Below, piece after piece: positions 1-9,100 of a stretch of DNA of 64,000 nucleotides. Under the pieces are notes generated by a model that made no database searches, was not told the origin of the DNA, and saw only the letters and a program-made list of their open reading frames with translations. Where the stretch lies: contig JALCKZ010000001.1 of NCBI GenBank assembly GCA_022647615.1, positions 1,662,178 to 1,726,177 of the forward strand, read 5' to 3'. Numbering within the stretch: position 1 is the stretch's first letter; the number at the start of each line of letters is the position of its first letter. The position numbers were made by a program, and so were the translations under genes. This stretch comes from Bacteroidales bacterium (GTDB lineage: Bacteria; Bacteroidota; Bacteroidia; Bacteroidales; UBA932).

Positions 1-398
1 CAGAACCGGAAGCCAAGAAGGAGAACAGCATTATCTATTGTATCCCGACAGGTAAACAAATTGCCTGGGGGGCGGCAATTCTATGTGTCTTAACAGCAGT
101 GCTTTATCTCTTCATAGGAACCTTCAGCAAACTGTTTTCACAAGTACCGGACCCATATCCGTTTTGGGATGCGCTTGCAACCGCACTTAGCATATTGGGG
201 ACTTATTGGCTGAGCAAATCCTACTTGTATCAGTGGTGGCTGTGGATTGCAGCTGATATTATGATGGCTGTAATTTTTGCAATGCAATATATCGGAGGGC
301 AAAATGGAATGGTATTGTCGGTGATACTATATGCATTTTATATTGTATCAGCATTTTACGGAATATGGCACTGGAAAAAGAGCGGGGTCAGAATATGA
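1..398 (+). CDS. pnuC: PnuC-family nicotinamide riboside transporter, C-terminal part
   Basis: The reading frame is open from base 3 of the window, so the 5' end of this gene lies outside. The visible part is hydrophobic with several membrane segments. It contains the Trp-rich signature of PnuC transporters: DPYPFWDALATALSILGTYW, then a QWWLWIAADI segment and a terminal YGIWHWKKSG. PnuC proteins carry out facilitated uptake of nicotinamide riboside (or related vitamin precursors) across the inner membrane for NAD synthesis. Nothing upstream is visible, so substrate cannot be inferred from a riboswitch or partner receptor. The next gene starts 63 bp after the stop, across a possible promoter. 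Confidence 0.85.
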   Translation, partial: EPEAKKENSIIYCIPTGKQIAWGAAILCVLTAVLYLFIGTFSKLFSQVPDPYPFWDALATALSILGTYWLSKSYLYQWWLWIAADIMMAVIFAMQYIGGQNGMVLSVILYAFYIVSAFYGIWHWKKSGVRI

Positions 399-434
399 TG
401 GCTCCGCAAGTCTGCTTTACTTAAAAATTATTAG

Positions 435-442
435 TAAATTTG
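435..442 (+). promoter_or_regulatory. possible Bacteroidales -7 element upstream of the MurNAc kinase
   Basis: TAAATTTG followed by C matches the Bacteroides -7 consensus TAnnTTTG and lies about 20 bp before the kinase start. There is no clean TTTG at the expected -33 distance (CTG is found instead), so this is a weak call. Confidence 0.35.
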
Positions 443-461
443 CCGGACTAAAAAGTTACTG

Positions 462-1313
462 ATGATACTAATAGCAGACAGCGGCTCCACTAAGGTTGAC
501 TGGTGTGCTCTTAAAGAGGACGGAACCTACAGCATTATTAAAACAGCGGGTATCAACCCGGTTTTCATTACAAAAGATAAGATAATTAACATTCTAAAGG
601 ACAAGCTTTTGTCCGTTATAGGAACTGAAATTTCCGCGGTGTATTTTTATGGCGCCGGGGTTGTTTCCGGAGGAGTTTGCCAGGATTTGGCGGAGGCATT
701 TGGAGAAGTTTTTCCAAAGGCCAGATGTGAATCTGCTTCTGATATTCTGGCGGCTGCAAGAGCAGTATGCGGTCATAATAAAGGGATTGCATGCATAATG
801 GGGACAGGCTCAAATTCATGTTTTTATGATGGGACTACAATTACTCAGCATGTGAATGCCGGCGGATTCATCCTTGGTGATGAAGCCAGCGGCGGCGTGC
901 TTGGACGCAAGCTTGTTTCTGATTATATCAAAGGTGTTTTGCCAAAAGATTTGCAGGCGGCATTTACAGAACAATACCATCTGGATTATGCTCAGATTGT
1001 GGATAAGGTTTATAAACAGCCAGTTCCAAGCAGATTCCTGGCATCGTTCTCTCATTTTATAGAGGATCACATGGATAGTCCACATATAGATCATTTGCTG
1101 CGCTCCAGCTTTAAAGAGTTCTTTACGCGCAATGTCTATCAATATGACTACAAGAACTATAAAGTAAATTTTGTTGGCTCTATCGCATTTGTATTCAAGA
1201 AGATACTGGAGCAAGTTGCGGAGGAGTGCGGAGTGGAGATTGGCATTATAATGCGCTCTCCAATTGAGGGATTAATTCATTATCATCAAATTGACGTTAA
1301 AGGAGGAAGATAA
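462..1313 (+). CDS. BadF/BadG-type sugar kinase, probable MurNAc/GlcNAc kinase
   Basis: This 283-residue protein has the ASKHA ATPase fold signatures of the BadF/BadG/BcrA/BcrD family: phosphate-1 loop DSGSTKVDW at residues 6-14 and phosphate-2 loop IMGTGSNS at 112-119, followed by a GGFILGDEASGG adenosine-type motif. The length fits the N-acetylglucosamine/N-acetylmuramic acid kinases of this family. The gene is followed after 2 bp by murQ, and a sodium:solute symporter lies two genes further on. This matches the murT-murK-murQ set described for Tannerella forsythia, where the kinase phosphorylates MurNAc for the MurQ etherase. I therefore infer cytoplasmic MurNAc-6-phosphate formation in cell-wall recycling or salvage. 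GlcNAc kinase activity is an alternative that sequence alone cannot exclude. Confidence 0.8.
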   Translation: MILIADSGSTKVDWCALKEDGTYSIIKTAGINPVFITKDKIINILKDKLLSVIGTEISAVYFYGAGVVSGGVCQDLAEAFGEVFPKARCESASDILAAARAVCGHNKGIACIMGTGSNSCFYDGTTITQHVNAGGFILGDEASGGVLGRKLVSDYIKGVLPKDLQAAFTEQYHLDYAQIVDKVYKQPVPSRFLASFSHFIEDHMDSPHIDHLLRSSFKEFFTRNVYQYDYKNYKVNFVGSIAFVFKKILEQVAEECGVEIGIIMRSPIEGLIHYHQIDVKGGR

Positions 1314-1315
1314 AT

Positions 1316-2137
1316 ATGACCAGAGTTACTGAACAAGCATCAAATTACAGCAATTTGGACAAGATGTCCACCGGAGATTTGCTGAGAGGAATTAATCATG
1401 AGGACCAGCATGTTCCCATCGTAGTTGAAGGGTGTATCCCTCAGATAGAGAAGTTAGTAGACGGTATTACCGCAAGAATGAAAAATGGCGGAAGACTTTT
1501 TTATCTTGGTGCGGGAACAAGCGGAAGACTTGGAATTCTGGATGCTTCTGAAATTCCTCCAACTTATGGAGCTCCGTTTAATTTGGTGATAGGACTTATT
1601 GCCGGCGGTGATACGGCCATAAGAAAAGCTGTTGAAAATGCTGAAGATGACTACAATGGCGGATGGAGAGATTTGGAGAAATTTAATATTAACGATAAAG
1701 ATACCGTTATAGGAATTGCGGCGAGCGGCTCAACTCCTTATGTTGTAGGTGCTTGTGCAGAGGCAAAAAAACGCGGCTTGCTTACGGGCTGCATTACTTG
1801 TAATCCTGATGCAAAAGTTACGGAAGTTGTGGATATTCCGATTGTAGCAGTTGTAGGACCGGAGTTTGTAACAGGCTCAACAAGAATGAAATCCGGCACT
1901 GCTCAAAAGATGATTCTTAATATGATTTCAACCTGCGTCATGATTAAGCTTGGTCATGTAAAGGGGAACAAGATGGTGGATATGAAGTTAAATAACTCCA
2001 AACTTCTTGACCGCGGAACACGCATGATTATGGATGAGACAAAGATTACTGATTACAATCTTGCAAAATCATATCTTGTAAAATACGGCTCAGTCCGCCA
2101 GGCAATAGATAAATACAAATCTGAACAGAAAAAATAA
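1316..2137 (+). CDS. murQ: N-acetylmuramic acid 6-phosphate etherase MurQ
   Basis: The protein (273 residues) cleaves the D-lactyl ether of MurNAc-6-phosphate to give GlcNAc-6-phosphate and lactate in the cytoplasm. It carries the SIS-fold signature GAGTSGRLGILDASE at residues 65-79. E79 corresponds to the essential Glu83 of the E. coli enzyme, and the second conserved Glu lies in AVENAEDD near residue 110. A second SIS loop, AASGSTPYVVG, and the family motif TGSTRMKSGTAQK are intact. It is a little shorter than E. coli MurQ (298 residues) at the C-terminus, as in many Bacteroidota. It is co-directional with the kinase at 2-bp spacing, so the two are almost certainly one transcript and one pathway. 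Confidence 0.95.
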   Translation: MTRVTEQASNYSNLDKMSTGDLLRGINHEDQHVPIVVEGCIPQIEKLVDGITARMKNGGRLFYLGAGTSGRLGILDASEIPPTYGAPFNLVIGLIAGGDTAIRKAVENAEDDYNGGWRDLEKFNINDKDTVIGIAASGSTPYVVGACAEAKKRGLLTGCITCNPDAKVTEVVDIPIVAVVGPEFVTGSTRMKSGTAQKMILNMISTCVMIKLGHVKGNKMVDMKLNNSKLLDRGTRMIMDETKITDYNLAKSYLVKYGSVRQAIDKYKSEQKK

Positions 2138-2179
2138 CTGTCGGGATTAATACCTGATTGTTAAATAGATAGAAAACTC

Positions 2180-2794
2180 ATGTTTAAGCAAAATTACTCT
2201 TCAAAACTATTGGAGGATGCGGTTGAACAATTTGCAACACTTCCTGGGATTGGCAAGAAGAGCGCTTTGCGCATGGCTCTCCATCTTCTGAAGCAGCCGG
2301 AGGAAAACATTCAAAAGTTTGCCTCTTCTTTTGTTGAGCTGCGCAAGAATGCAAAGCATTGTTCCGTCTGCAATATGATTTCAGACACAGATATTTGCAG
2401 CGTTTGTTCAGATAAGAACAGGGATAAATCCGTGATATGCGTTGTTGAGAGCATCAGGGATGTTTTGAGCATAGAAAACACTGAGACTTACAATGGTCTT
2501 TATCATGTTCTCGACGGTATCATCTCTCCTATGGACGGAATAGGGCCGTCTGACCTGCCAATTCCGCAGCTGGAAGAGCGGCTTAAGAAAGGCGGTGTGA
2601 ATGAGGTGATTCTGGCGCTTTCTACAAGCATGGAGGGTGAGACTACCTCATATTATCTTTTTAAGAAACTTAAAAATTATAACGTAAAAATAACCTCTAT
2701 TGCGCGCGGCGTTGCGTTTGGGAATGATTTGGAATACACAGATGAGGTTACGCTTGCAAAATCCATAGAAAACAGACAACCATTTAACGGTTAA
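2180..2794 (+). CDS. recR: Recombination protein RecR
   Basis: A 204-residue RecR: an N-terminal helix-hairpin-helix region (FATLPGIGKKSALRMALHLL), a four-Cys zinc finger (CSVC and CSVC pairs around residues 59-75), then a Toprim domain beginning VICVVESIRD and ending in the conserved GVAFGNDLEYTDEVTL region. RecR acts with RecF/RecO in loading RecA on gapped DNA. It sits between murQ and the sodium symporter, 42 bp after murQ and 19 bp before the symporter. It therefore appears to share the transcript of the MurNAc genes without a functional link to them. Confidence 0.95.
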   Translation: MFKQNYSSKLLEDAVEQFATLPGIGKKSALRMALHLLKQPEENIQKFASSFVELRKNAKHCSVCNMISDTDICSVCSDKNRDKSVICVVESIRDVLSIENTETYNGLYHVLDGIISPMDGIGPSDLPIPQLEERLKKGGVNEVILALSTSMEGETTSYYLFKKLKNYNVKITSIARGVAFGNDLEYTDEVTLAKSIENRQPFNG

Positions 2795-2813
2795 TAAATT
2801 AAGGGCTATCAAT

Positions 2814-4271
2814 ATGAATTCTACTATCCTCCTGATTACATTTTTGGTTTATACCATTTTGCTATTTGCAATTGCTTTTTTGACATCCAGAAAGGCAGAT
2901 AATAATTCATATTTCACGGGCAACCGCAAATCTAACTGGTTCTTAGTTGCTTACGGAATGATTGGAGCATCTTTGAGCGGAGTCTCTTTTATGAGCGTTC
3001 CCGGAAATGTTTTCAATGAGAAGTTTTATTATCTCCCGATGCTCATTGGAATGATAGGCGGATATGCAATAATTGCAGGTGTCCTTGTGCCGCTTTATTA
3101 CAAGATGAATCTTACCTCCATTTACACTTACCTTGATAAAAGATTCGGCAATTACAGTTATAAAACAGGAGCCTCTTTCTTCATCATTTCCAGATTGTTG
3201 GGAGCAACAGTCAGAACTTTTCTTGTGGTATTTGTACTGTACAATTTTGTTTTGGAGCCTCTTCATATTCCGTTCTGGGTTGCCGCTGTAGTCTTTGTGC
3301 TGCTGGCAATTTTGTACACAATGAAGGGAGGAGTAAAGACAATTATCTGGACAGACATGATTCAGACAACATTTATGATAATTGCCGTAGTAGTCTCATT
3401 GATATTTATTTGCAGAGGCATGAACTGGAATTTCTCCGATATGATTTCTAATGTTCACGCTTCAAATTATTCAAATATTTTTGACACAGACTGGGTATCC
3501 AAAACAAATTGGTTTAAGAGATTTTTAAGCGGTCTTGTAATCCCCATAGCAATGACGGGACTGGATCAGGCAATGATGCAGAAAAATCTGAGCTGCAAGA
3601 ATATACATGAATCTCAAAAGAACATTATGACATCTATCGGGATGATGATAGTTATGAATATTCTTTTCCTTGCTCTTGGCGCGGTGCTGGCAATTTTTAT
3701 CCAAAATCATCCCGACTTGCTGGCGCTTGCAACTAATTCTGCCGGCAAAGTTGAGGCTGATAAAATATTCCCGATAGTTGCATTTAATTTAAAGCCGGTT
3801 GTTGGAGTTATCTTCTTTGTGGGCTTGATATCAGCCGCTTACCCAACCTGTGCAAATGCAATTACATCTCTTACCACATCTACCTGCATAGACATTGTAG
3901 ATATGGAGAAGAGAAATTGGGATGATAAAAAGAAGAAACAGGTTCGCCAGATTGTGAACATTATTATGGCCGTTCTCTTTGTTCTGCTGATAATTGCATT
4001 TAACATATTAAAGAACGATGCGGTCATAAACATGGTATATACCATTGCATCATATACTTATGGACCTCTTCTTGGATTGTTTATGTTTGGAATTTTGACA
4101 AAGAAGCATATTGCGGACAAGGCGGTGCCTTATGTATGTATCTTATCACCAGTGATTTGCTACTTTCTGCAAACAATGGTATTTGATTTTGGCTTTGCGC
4201 TGATAGTTGTATGCGCTCTGCTTACTTTTGCAGGCCTTGCCATGTTTGTCAAAAAACCGGCAAAGGCATAG
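2814..4271 (+). CDS. Sodium:solute symporter (SSS family), candidate MurNAc transporter
   Basis: This is a 485-residue polytopic membrane protein of the solute:sodium symporter family (about 13 hydrophobic segments). Recognisable family stretches are NSYFTGNRKSNWFLVAYGMI near residue 30, the GASLSGVSFMSVPG loop, and SSS-like AITSLTTSTCIDIVDM in the second half. The kinase and murQ lie just upstream, and the Tannerella murTKQ locus pairs the same two enzymes with an SSS-type MurNAc importer. I therefore infer uptake of MurNAc or a related amino sugar. The substrate is not determinable from sequence; sialic acid or another sugar is possible. Confidence 0.8.
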   Translation: MNSTILLITFLVYTILLFAIAFLTSRKADNNSYFTGNRKSNWFLVAYGMIGASLSGVSFMSVPGNVFNEKFYYLPMLIGMIGGYAIIAGVLVPLYYKMNLTSIYTYLDKRFGNYSYKTGASFFIISRLLGATVRTFLVVFVLYNFVLEPLHIPFWVAAVVFVLLAILYTMKGGVKTIIWTDMIQTTFMIIAVVVSLIFICRGMNWNFSDMISNVHASNYSNIFDTDWVSKTNWFKRFLSGLVIPIAMTGLDQAMMQKNLSCKNIHESQKNIMTSIGMMIVMNILFLALGAVLAIFIQNHPDLLALATNSAGKVEADKIFPIVAFNLKPVVGVIFFVGLISAAYPTCANAITSLTTSTCIDIVDMEKRNWDDKKKKQVRQIVNIIMAVLFVLLIIAFNILKNDAVINMVYTIASYTYGPLLGLFMFGILTKKHIADKAVPYVCILSPVICYFLQTMVFDFGFALIVVCALLTFAGLAMFVKKPAKA

Positions 4272-4372
4272 CACACTTTTAAAAGAATTTTAATACTTTT
4301 GCGGCGTTGGCCTAACGCCATCAATACACTGAAAATGAACAACACGCTAATCATAACAAAGGAGGCCGGATT

Positions 4373-5335
4373 ATGATTCAGGTTTTTTACAAATCTAAGG
4401 GGCAGATTGCAACCACGTCAGATGTTAAGGAACTGACGGAAAATCTGGGGTTTGATGATGTCCTATGGATAGATTTGTATGAACCTAGCGCAGTTGAAAC
4501 TAAATCAGTTGAGGAATTTCTAGAAACAACACTTCAGAGCCGTGCACAGGCGGAGGAGATTGAAAGCTCATCCCGCTATTCGGAAACAGACACGGCAATT
4601 TTTGCAAATACAGACTTTATATCTCCGGGTCCCGACAGTTATTCTGAGGAATCTGTCTCTTTTGTAGTCTCTGAGGGCGTGCTTGTTACAACAAGACAGG
4701 CGCCGCTTAGAACATTCACGGAATTTCAAAGAAGAATGGTGAATTCTTACAAGCTGTATCCTACAGGCTATCACATCTTTGTGGCAATCATGGAGAACAG
4801 GGTAGATTTGGATGCGGATATGATTGAGGTGATGGCAAAAGAGATTGAGAAGTACGGGCAAAATGTAAATGTGGGGGCAAAAGTAAATGAGGATTTCCTG
4901 TTGGATATCAACCAGATGCAGGAGAACACAATGATGGTTAGAGAGAACATTGTTGACAAGCAAAGAATTGTTACCGCGGTTCTAAGAAGCGATAAGTTCC
5001 CAAGCGATATTCGTCCACGTCTGGAGGTCCTTGTAAACGATATTGTATCCTTGCTTAACCACACAAATTTCAATTTTGAAAGGCTTGAGTATCTGCAAAA
5101 TACGGTGCTTGGTCTAATCAATTTGGAACAGAATAAAATCATGAGAATTCTTACGTTTGTTTCATTGCTGTTTATGCCGCCGACTTTAATTTCCGGTATT
5201 TTTGGAATGAACGTGAATCTTCCAATCTTTGGAGAAAACTTTAGGCTGGCTGATTTTTGCATGATTCTATTTATCATGCTGTTGTCTGTTCTTGTTGCCT
5301 CTATTCTATTCCGCCACAGAAGAATTACCAAATAG
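4373..5335 (+). CDS. corA: CorA-family magnesium/cobalt transporter
   Basis: A 320-residue CorA: a soluble acidic N-terminal domain, a long helical stalk (roughly residues 150-250), and two C-terminal membrane segments. The first segment ends in the selectivity motif GMN at about 278-280 (SGIFGMNVNLP). The positively charged tail HRRITK is typical. CorA pentamers mediate passive Mg2+ (and Co2+/Ni2+) influx at the inner membrane. The start ATG is preceded by an unusually good GGAGG ribosome-binding-like stretch for this phylum. The gene has 101 bp of upstream space containing a TACTTTTGC that could be a -7 element, so it is probably its own transcription unit. Confidence 0.92.
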   Translation: MIQVFYKSKGQIATTSDVKELTENLGFDDVLWIDLYEPSAVETKSVEEFLETTLQSRAQAEEIESSSRYSETDTAIFANTDFISPGPDSYSEESVSFVVSEGVLVTTRQAPLRTFTEFQRRMVNSYKLYPTGYHIFVAIMENRVDLDADMIEVMAKEIEKYGQNVNVGAKVNEDFLLDINQMQENTMMVRENIVDKQRIVTAVLRSDKFPSDIRPRLEVLVNDIVSLLNHTNFNFERLEYLQNTVLGLINLEQNKIMRILTFVSLLFMPPTLISGIFGMNVNLPIFGENFRLADFCMILFIMLLSVLVASILFRHRRITK

Positions 5336-5387
5336 GCGGTTTTTTGAGTAACTTTATCCTCAGTAATTTTAAGACCAAAGTGTAGCT

Positions 5388-6356
5388 ATGGGTGTAATTG
5401 GTATTGATTTGGGCGGAACAAAAGTTTCCGCTGCTGTTTTTGATGAGTTTGGCAACTTGCAAAAAAGAGATATGCGCCTTTTGGAGGGTCGTACGGGAAG
5501 TGCTGTAGGTGAACTTATTGCAGACGTTATTAAACAACTGATACCTGTGTATTCAATTACCGGCGCAGGCATTTGCATTCCAGGAATTGTATACTCCAAA
5601 AAAGAGACCGTATGGGCGCCAAATATTCCTGGATGGGAAAATTTTCCTCTTAAAAAATATGTCAGAGAGGCTCTTTCAGATAAGGATATAAGCATCGCGA
5701 TAGAGAGTGACAGAACTTGCTATATCCTGGGTGAAAAATGGAAAGGGGCGGCAAAGGATTGCGATAATGCAATTTATCTTGCAGTTGGAACCGGAATAGG
5801 GGCGGGTATTCTTTTGGACGGAAGAGTTATCCACGGTTCTAATGATGTGGTTGGAGCTACCGGATGGATGGCTTTGGAACCACCTTATAATAAGGAGTTT
5901 GACCAATGCGGATGTTTTGAGACTTACGCAAGCGGAAATGGAATTGGCTATCAGGCGCGTAAAGAACTGGTGGCTCTAAAAAAATCTGTCGGGATACAAA
6001 AATTCACTGAAACAAAAAGCGCGCTAAGGGACAAGCCTGTTGAAACGGTTACTTCACATGATGTGTTTGCCTCATATCCTGCTGATCCCGTGGCTGTTAA
6101 AGTGCTGAATAAAGCGGTTCAGATGTGGGGAATGGGGGCGGCAAATCTTGTAAGTTTGTTTGACCCGCAGAAAATTATTTTTGGCGGCGGCGTGTTTGGA
6201 CCTGCTGTTCAGTTCATTCCGGAGATTTACAAAGAGGCCTGCAAATGGGGGCAGCCAATCTCCATGAAGAGCGTTAAGTTCTGCGCCACTGAGGTTCAGA
6301 GCGATGCGGCTTTATTGGGCGCCGCATATCTAGTTCTTGGAAAAGAATTTGTATAA
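5388..6356 (+). CDS. ROK-family sugar kinase (glucokinase-like)
   Basis: 322 residues with the ROK ATP-binding motif GVIGIDLGGTKVSAAVFDE at the N-terminus, a central LAVGTGIGAGILLDGRVIHG, and the ROK zinc/substrate region reduced to DQCGCFETYASGNGI. The usual CGCGxxGCxE is only partly kept, with two cysteines instead of three or four. C-terminal FDPQKIIFGGGVFG and LLGAAYLVLG match the family. Members phosphorylate glucose, N-acetylmannosamine, GlcNAc or allose. Given the amino-sugar genes upstream, GlcNAc or ManNAc kinase is as plausible as glucokinase. It is followed after 20 bp by the S9 peptidase. Confidence 0.85.
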   Translation: MGVIGIDLGGTKVSAAVFDEFGNLQKRDMRLLEGRTGSAVGELIADVIKQLIPVYSITGAGICIPGIVYSKKETVWAPNIPGWENFPLKKYVREALSDKDISIAIESDRTCYILGEKWKGAAKDCDNAIYLAVGTGIGAGILLDGRVIHGSNDVVGATGWMALEPPYNKEFDQCGCFETYASGNGIGYQARKELVALKKSVGIQKFTETKSALRDKPVETVTSHDVFASYPADPVAVKVLNKAVQMWGMGAANLVSLFDPQKIIFGGGVFGPAVQFIPEIYKEACKWGQPISMKSVKFCATEVQSDAALLGAAYLVLGKEFV

Positions 6357-6376
6357 ACTTAAACAATATAATTTTT

Positions 6377-8560
6377 ATGAAATTAGGATTAATAATGGGT
6401 GCATTACTTATGACTGCTGTCGGTGCTTCTGCGCAAAAAGCTGAAGCGCAGGTGTTTATAGGCAAGCAGAATATAGAGGTAAAGGGCGGAGTTCTTACAC
6501 CTGAAGCTCTGTGGGCAATGGGTAGAATCGGAGGCCTGGATGTCTCTCCCGACGGGAGCAAAATTGTTTACACTGTCTCTTATTATAGTGTAAAAGAGAA
6601 CAAGAGTCACAGCGTCATTTATACTATGAACGCTGATGGTTCTGATAATAAGATGCTTACAAAGTCAGCAAAGAGCGAGAGCGATTGCGCCTGGATAGAT
6701 GGAGGCAAGAGAATTGCCTTTTTATGTTCAGAAAACGGAAGCAGCAGAATTTGGACAATGAACGCGGATGGCTCTGACAGAAAGATGCTTGCGGTATCTG
6801 ATAACAAAACTGTCGGTGACGATAAAGACATTGAGGGTTTTATTTTTTCTCCCGATGGTTCCAAAGTTTTGTTTGTTGCGCAGATTCCTTATGACGGTTC
6901 TGTAAAGAAAGCAGGGGAAATGTACAAGGACCTTCCAAAATCTTCCGGAATGCTTGTAGTTGACTTGATGCATAAACATTGGGATGAGTGGGTTGAGACT
7001 ATTCCTCATCCTTTTGTTGCAAATGTTAATGACGGTAAATTGTCTGATGTTAAGGATATTATGGAGGGAGAACCTTATGAATGTCCCGGCAAACCTTTTG
7101 GCGGAATTGAACAATTGGCGTGGAGCCCTGACGGAAATAAGATCGCCTATACTTGCCGCAAAAAGACTGGGCGTGATTATGCAACCTCTACAGATTCAGA
7201 TATTTATGAATATAATGTTGCTACCGGCAAAACGGTAAATCTTTGCAAACCTGATGGTTACAAGGATCCTGCAATAAAATATGATGAGTCATTGCAACAC
7301 CAGAGCATCAATCATCAAGAGGGAGATTTGAATATGGGTTATGATATTAATCCAAAATATAGTCCCGACGGAAAGTACATTGCATGGCAGAGCATGGAGA
7401 GAGACGGTTATGAGAGCGACCGCAATCGCTTGTGTGTTAAGGATTTTGCGACCGGTAAAAAAGTTTATGTAACTGAATCTTTTGATTCAAATGTGGATGA
7501 TTATTGCTGGAATCCGGACGGCAAACAATTATATTTTGTAGGCACATGGCATGGTACCACTCAGCTTTACAGCACCAATCTAAAGGGTGATGTTAAGAAA
7601 CTTACAGAGGGACAACATGATTACGGTTCAGTAGCGATGATAGGCAAGAACCTGATAGCCAAGCGCCACAGCATGAGCGTGCCTGATGATATTTATACTG
7701 TCAATCTGAAAACTAAAGAGGTTAAACAGATTACTCAGGAGAACAAATCTATCCTTGACCAGATTACGCTTGGGGATGTAAAAGAGAGATGGGTAAAGAC
7801 AACTGACGGTAAAGACATGCTTTGCTGGGTTATCTATCCTCCTCATTTTGACGCTAATAAGAAGTATCCTACTTTGCTTTACTGTGAAGGCGGACCTCAG
7901 AGTCCTGTCAGTCAGTTCTGGAGCTACAGATGGAATTTCCAGATGATGGCTGCAAATGGCTATATCATAGTTGCTCCAAACCGCCGCGGTCTTCCTGGAT
8001 TTGGCCAGGAGTGGCTGGAGGAAATCAGCGGAGATTATGCGGGCCAGTGCATGAAGGATTACCTTACTGCAATTGATGATGCATGCAATGAGCAATACGT
8101 TGATAAAGACCGTCTTGGCTGTGTCGGTGCTAGCTTTGGAGGCTACTCAGTTTATTGGCTTGCCGGCAACCACAACAAGAGGTTTAAGGCTTTTATAGCT
8201 CACGACGGTATATTTAATGAGCAGCAGCAGTATGCAGAGACAGAAGAGATGTGGTTTGCCAACTGGGATTTGGGCGGCGCATTCTGGGATAAAGAGAATA
8301 AAGTTGCGCAGAACACTTATGCGCATTCTCCTCATCTATACGTAGATAAATGGGACACTCCAATCCTTTGCATCCACAGCCAGAAGGATTACAGAATCCT
8401 ATACTCACAAGGCGAGGCCGCATTCAATGCCGCCATTATGCGCGGAGTACCAGCAGAATTCCTAATCTATCCCGATGAAAACCACTGGGTTCTAAAACCA
8501 CAGAACGGCATCTTCTGGCAGCGCACCTTCTTCAGCTGGCTGGATAAGTGGTTGAAATAA
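6377..8560 (+). CDS. Secreted S9-family prolyl oligopeptidase-like peptidase
   Basis: 727 residues. A signal peptide (residues 1-19, ending GASA) directs export. An N-terminal beta-propeller made of PD40-type repeats (SPDGSKIVYT, NADGSDNKMLT, NADGSDRKML, SPDGNKIAYT, SPDGKYIAWQ) covers about residues 40-450. A C-terminal alpha/beta hydrolase follows. The catalytic triad reads as Ser586 in GASFGGYSVYW, Asp671 in IHSQKDYRI and His703 in DENHWV. This is the architecture of acylaminoacyl/dipeptidyl peptidases of Bacteroidota that degrade periplasmic or external peptides. Its stop codon runs directly into a 13-bp repeat array, and a strong intrinsic terminator follows at 8696-8724. Confidence 0.92.
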   Translation: MKLGLIMGALLMTAVGASAQKAEAQVFIGKQNIEVKGGVLTPEALWAMGRIGGLDVSPDGSKIVYTVSYYSVKENKSHSVIYTMNADGSDNKMLTKSAKSESDCAWIDGGKRIAFLCSENGSSRIWTMNADGSDRKMLAVSDNKTVGDDKDIEGFIFSPDGSKVLFVAQIPYDGSVKKAGEMYKDLPKSSGMLVVDLMHKHWDEWVETIPHPFVANVNDGKLSDVKDIMEGEPYECPGKPFGGIEQLAWSPDGNKIAYTCRKKTGRDYATSTDSDIYEYNVATGKTVNLCKPDGYKDPAIKYDESLQHQSINHQEGDLNMGYDINPKYSPDGKYIAWQSMERDGYESDRNRLCVKDFATGKKVYVTESFDSNVDDYCWNPDGKQLYFVGTWHGTTQLYSTNLKGDVKKLTEGQHDYGSVAMIGKNLIAKRHSMSVPDDIYTVNLKTKEVKQITQENKSILDQITLGDVKERWVKTTDGKDMLCWVIYPPHFDANKKYPTLLYCEGGPQSPVSQFWSYRWNFQMMAANGYIIVAPNRRGLPGFGQEWLEEISGDYAGQCMKDYLTAIDDACNEQYVDKDRLGCVGASFGGYSVYWLAGNHNKRFKAFIAHDGIFNEQQQYAETEEMWFANWDLGGAFWDKENKVAQNTYAHSPHLYVDKWDTPILCIHSQKDYRILYSQGEAAFNAAIMRGVPAEFLIYPDENHWVLKPQNGIFWQRTFFSWLDKWLK

Positions 8561-8677
8561 GTTTCTGAAACAGGTTTCTGAAATAAGTTTCTGAAATAAG
8601 TTTCTGAAATAGGTTTCTGAAATAAGTTTCTGAAATAGGTTTCTGAAATAAGTTTCTGAAATAAGTTTCTGAAACGA
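8561..8677 (+). repeat. 13-bp tandem array, nine copies
   Basis: Nine units of GTTTCTGAAATAA (variation A/G at the unit junction, AAACA/AAACG at the two ends) start at 8561, 8574, 8587, 8600, 8613, 8626, 8639, 8652 and 8665, an exact 13-bp period. The array begins right after the peptidase stop codon and ends 19 bp before the terminator stem. The period is not a multiple of three, so it is unlikely to be coding. Confidence 0.9.
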
Positions 8678-8695
8678 GGTAAAAAAAAAGTAAAA

Positions 8696-8724
8696 AAAAC
8701 AGGCGCTTTCCGCCTGTTTTTTTT
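8696..8724 (+). terminator. Rho-independent terminator after the S9 peptidase
   Basis: A 10-bp perfect stem (AAAACAGGCG at 8696-8705, CGCCTGTTTT at 8711-8720) with a CTTTC loop, continuing into an uninterrupted T run to 8724. The flanking A run means it could also work on the minus strand. Confidence 0.85.
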
Positions 8725-8734
8725 GTCCATTATA

Positions 8735-9090
8735 CCACATGGCCGCAGGCCCATGCCGTACCGTCCCAAAGGCTGCAAGCCCGCGCTTGAACTTTGCTTG
8801 GAAAATAATCTTTCAGCGGAGCGGCAAAGCCGCGTAGCCGCGGATTGAAATCTATATGGCCGCAGGCCCGCGACCGGATGTGCTCAAGACGAGCGGCAGT
8901 GCCGCGAGTCCGCGACCGTAGGGAGCGTGCCTTTCCGCGGCGGTAGCCGCGTGAACCACAAGGCAATGCGCTGCTTTGTAGCGCATTGCTCTGCATGCGA
9001 CGCAAAGCGGCACATGCAATCTTAGCGGAATGCTCTGCATGCGAACAGCGCGAGCATGCAATCTTAGCGCATGCAATCTCAGCACATTGT
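8735..9090. repeat. GC-rich mosaic of short palindromic modules (copy 1)
   Basis: This stretch is far more GC-rich than the flanking genes. It is built from short inverted repeats: GGCCGCAGGCC-like, GCGGCAAAGCCGC, CGCGTAGCCGCGG, and GCATGC pairs flanking GCTCGC or AGCGCG. The same modules, in other orders and orientations, recur at 24030-24220, 24588-24652, 57112-57331 and 61455-61685, always between genes. Frames open across it have no recognisable protein and I do not regard them as genes. Confidence 0.75.
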
Positions 9091-9100
9091 TAACCTGACT

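Noticed and set aside
8467..9085. Several minus-strand frames through the 13-bp array and the GC-rich region
   Set aside because: They read the tandem repeat or GC palindromes, run antisense into the S9 peptidase, and encode nothing recognisable.
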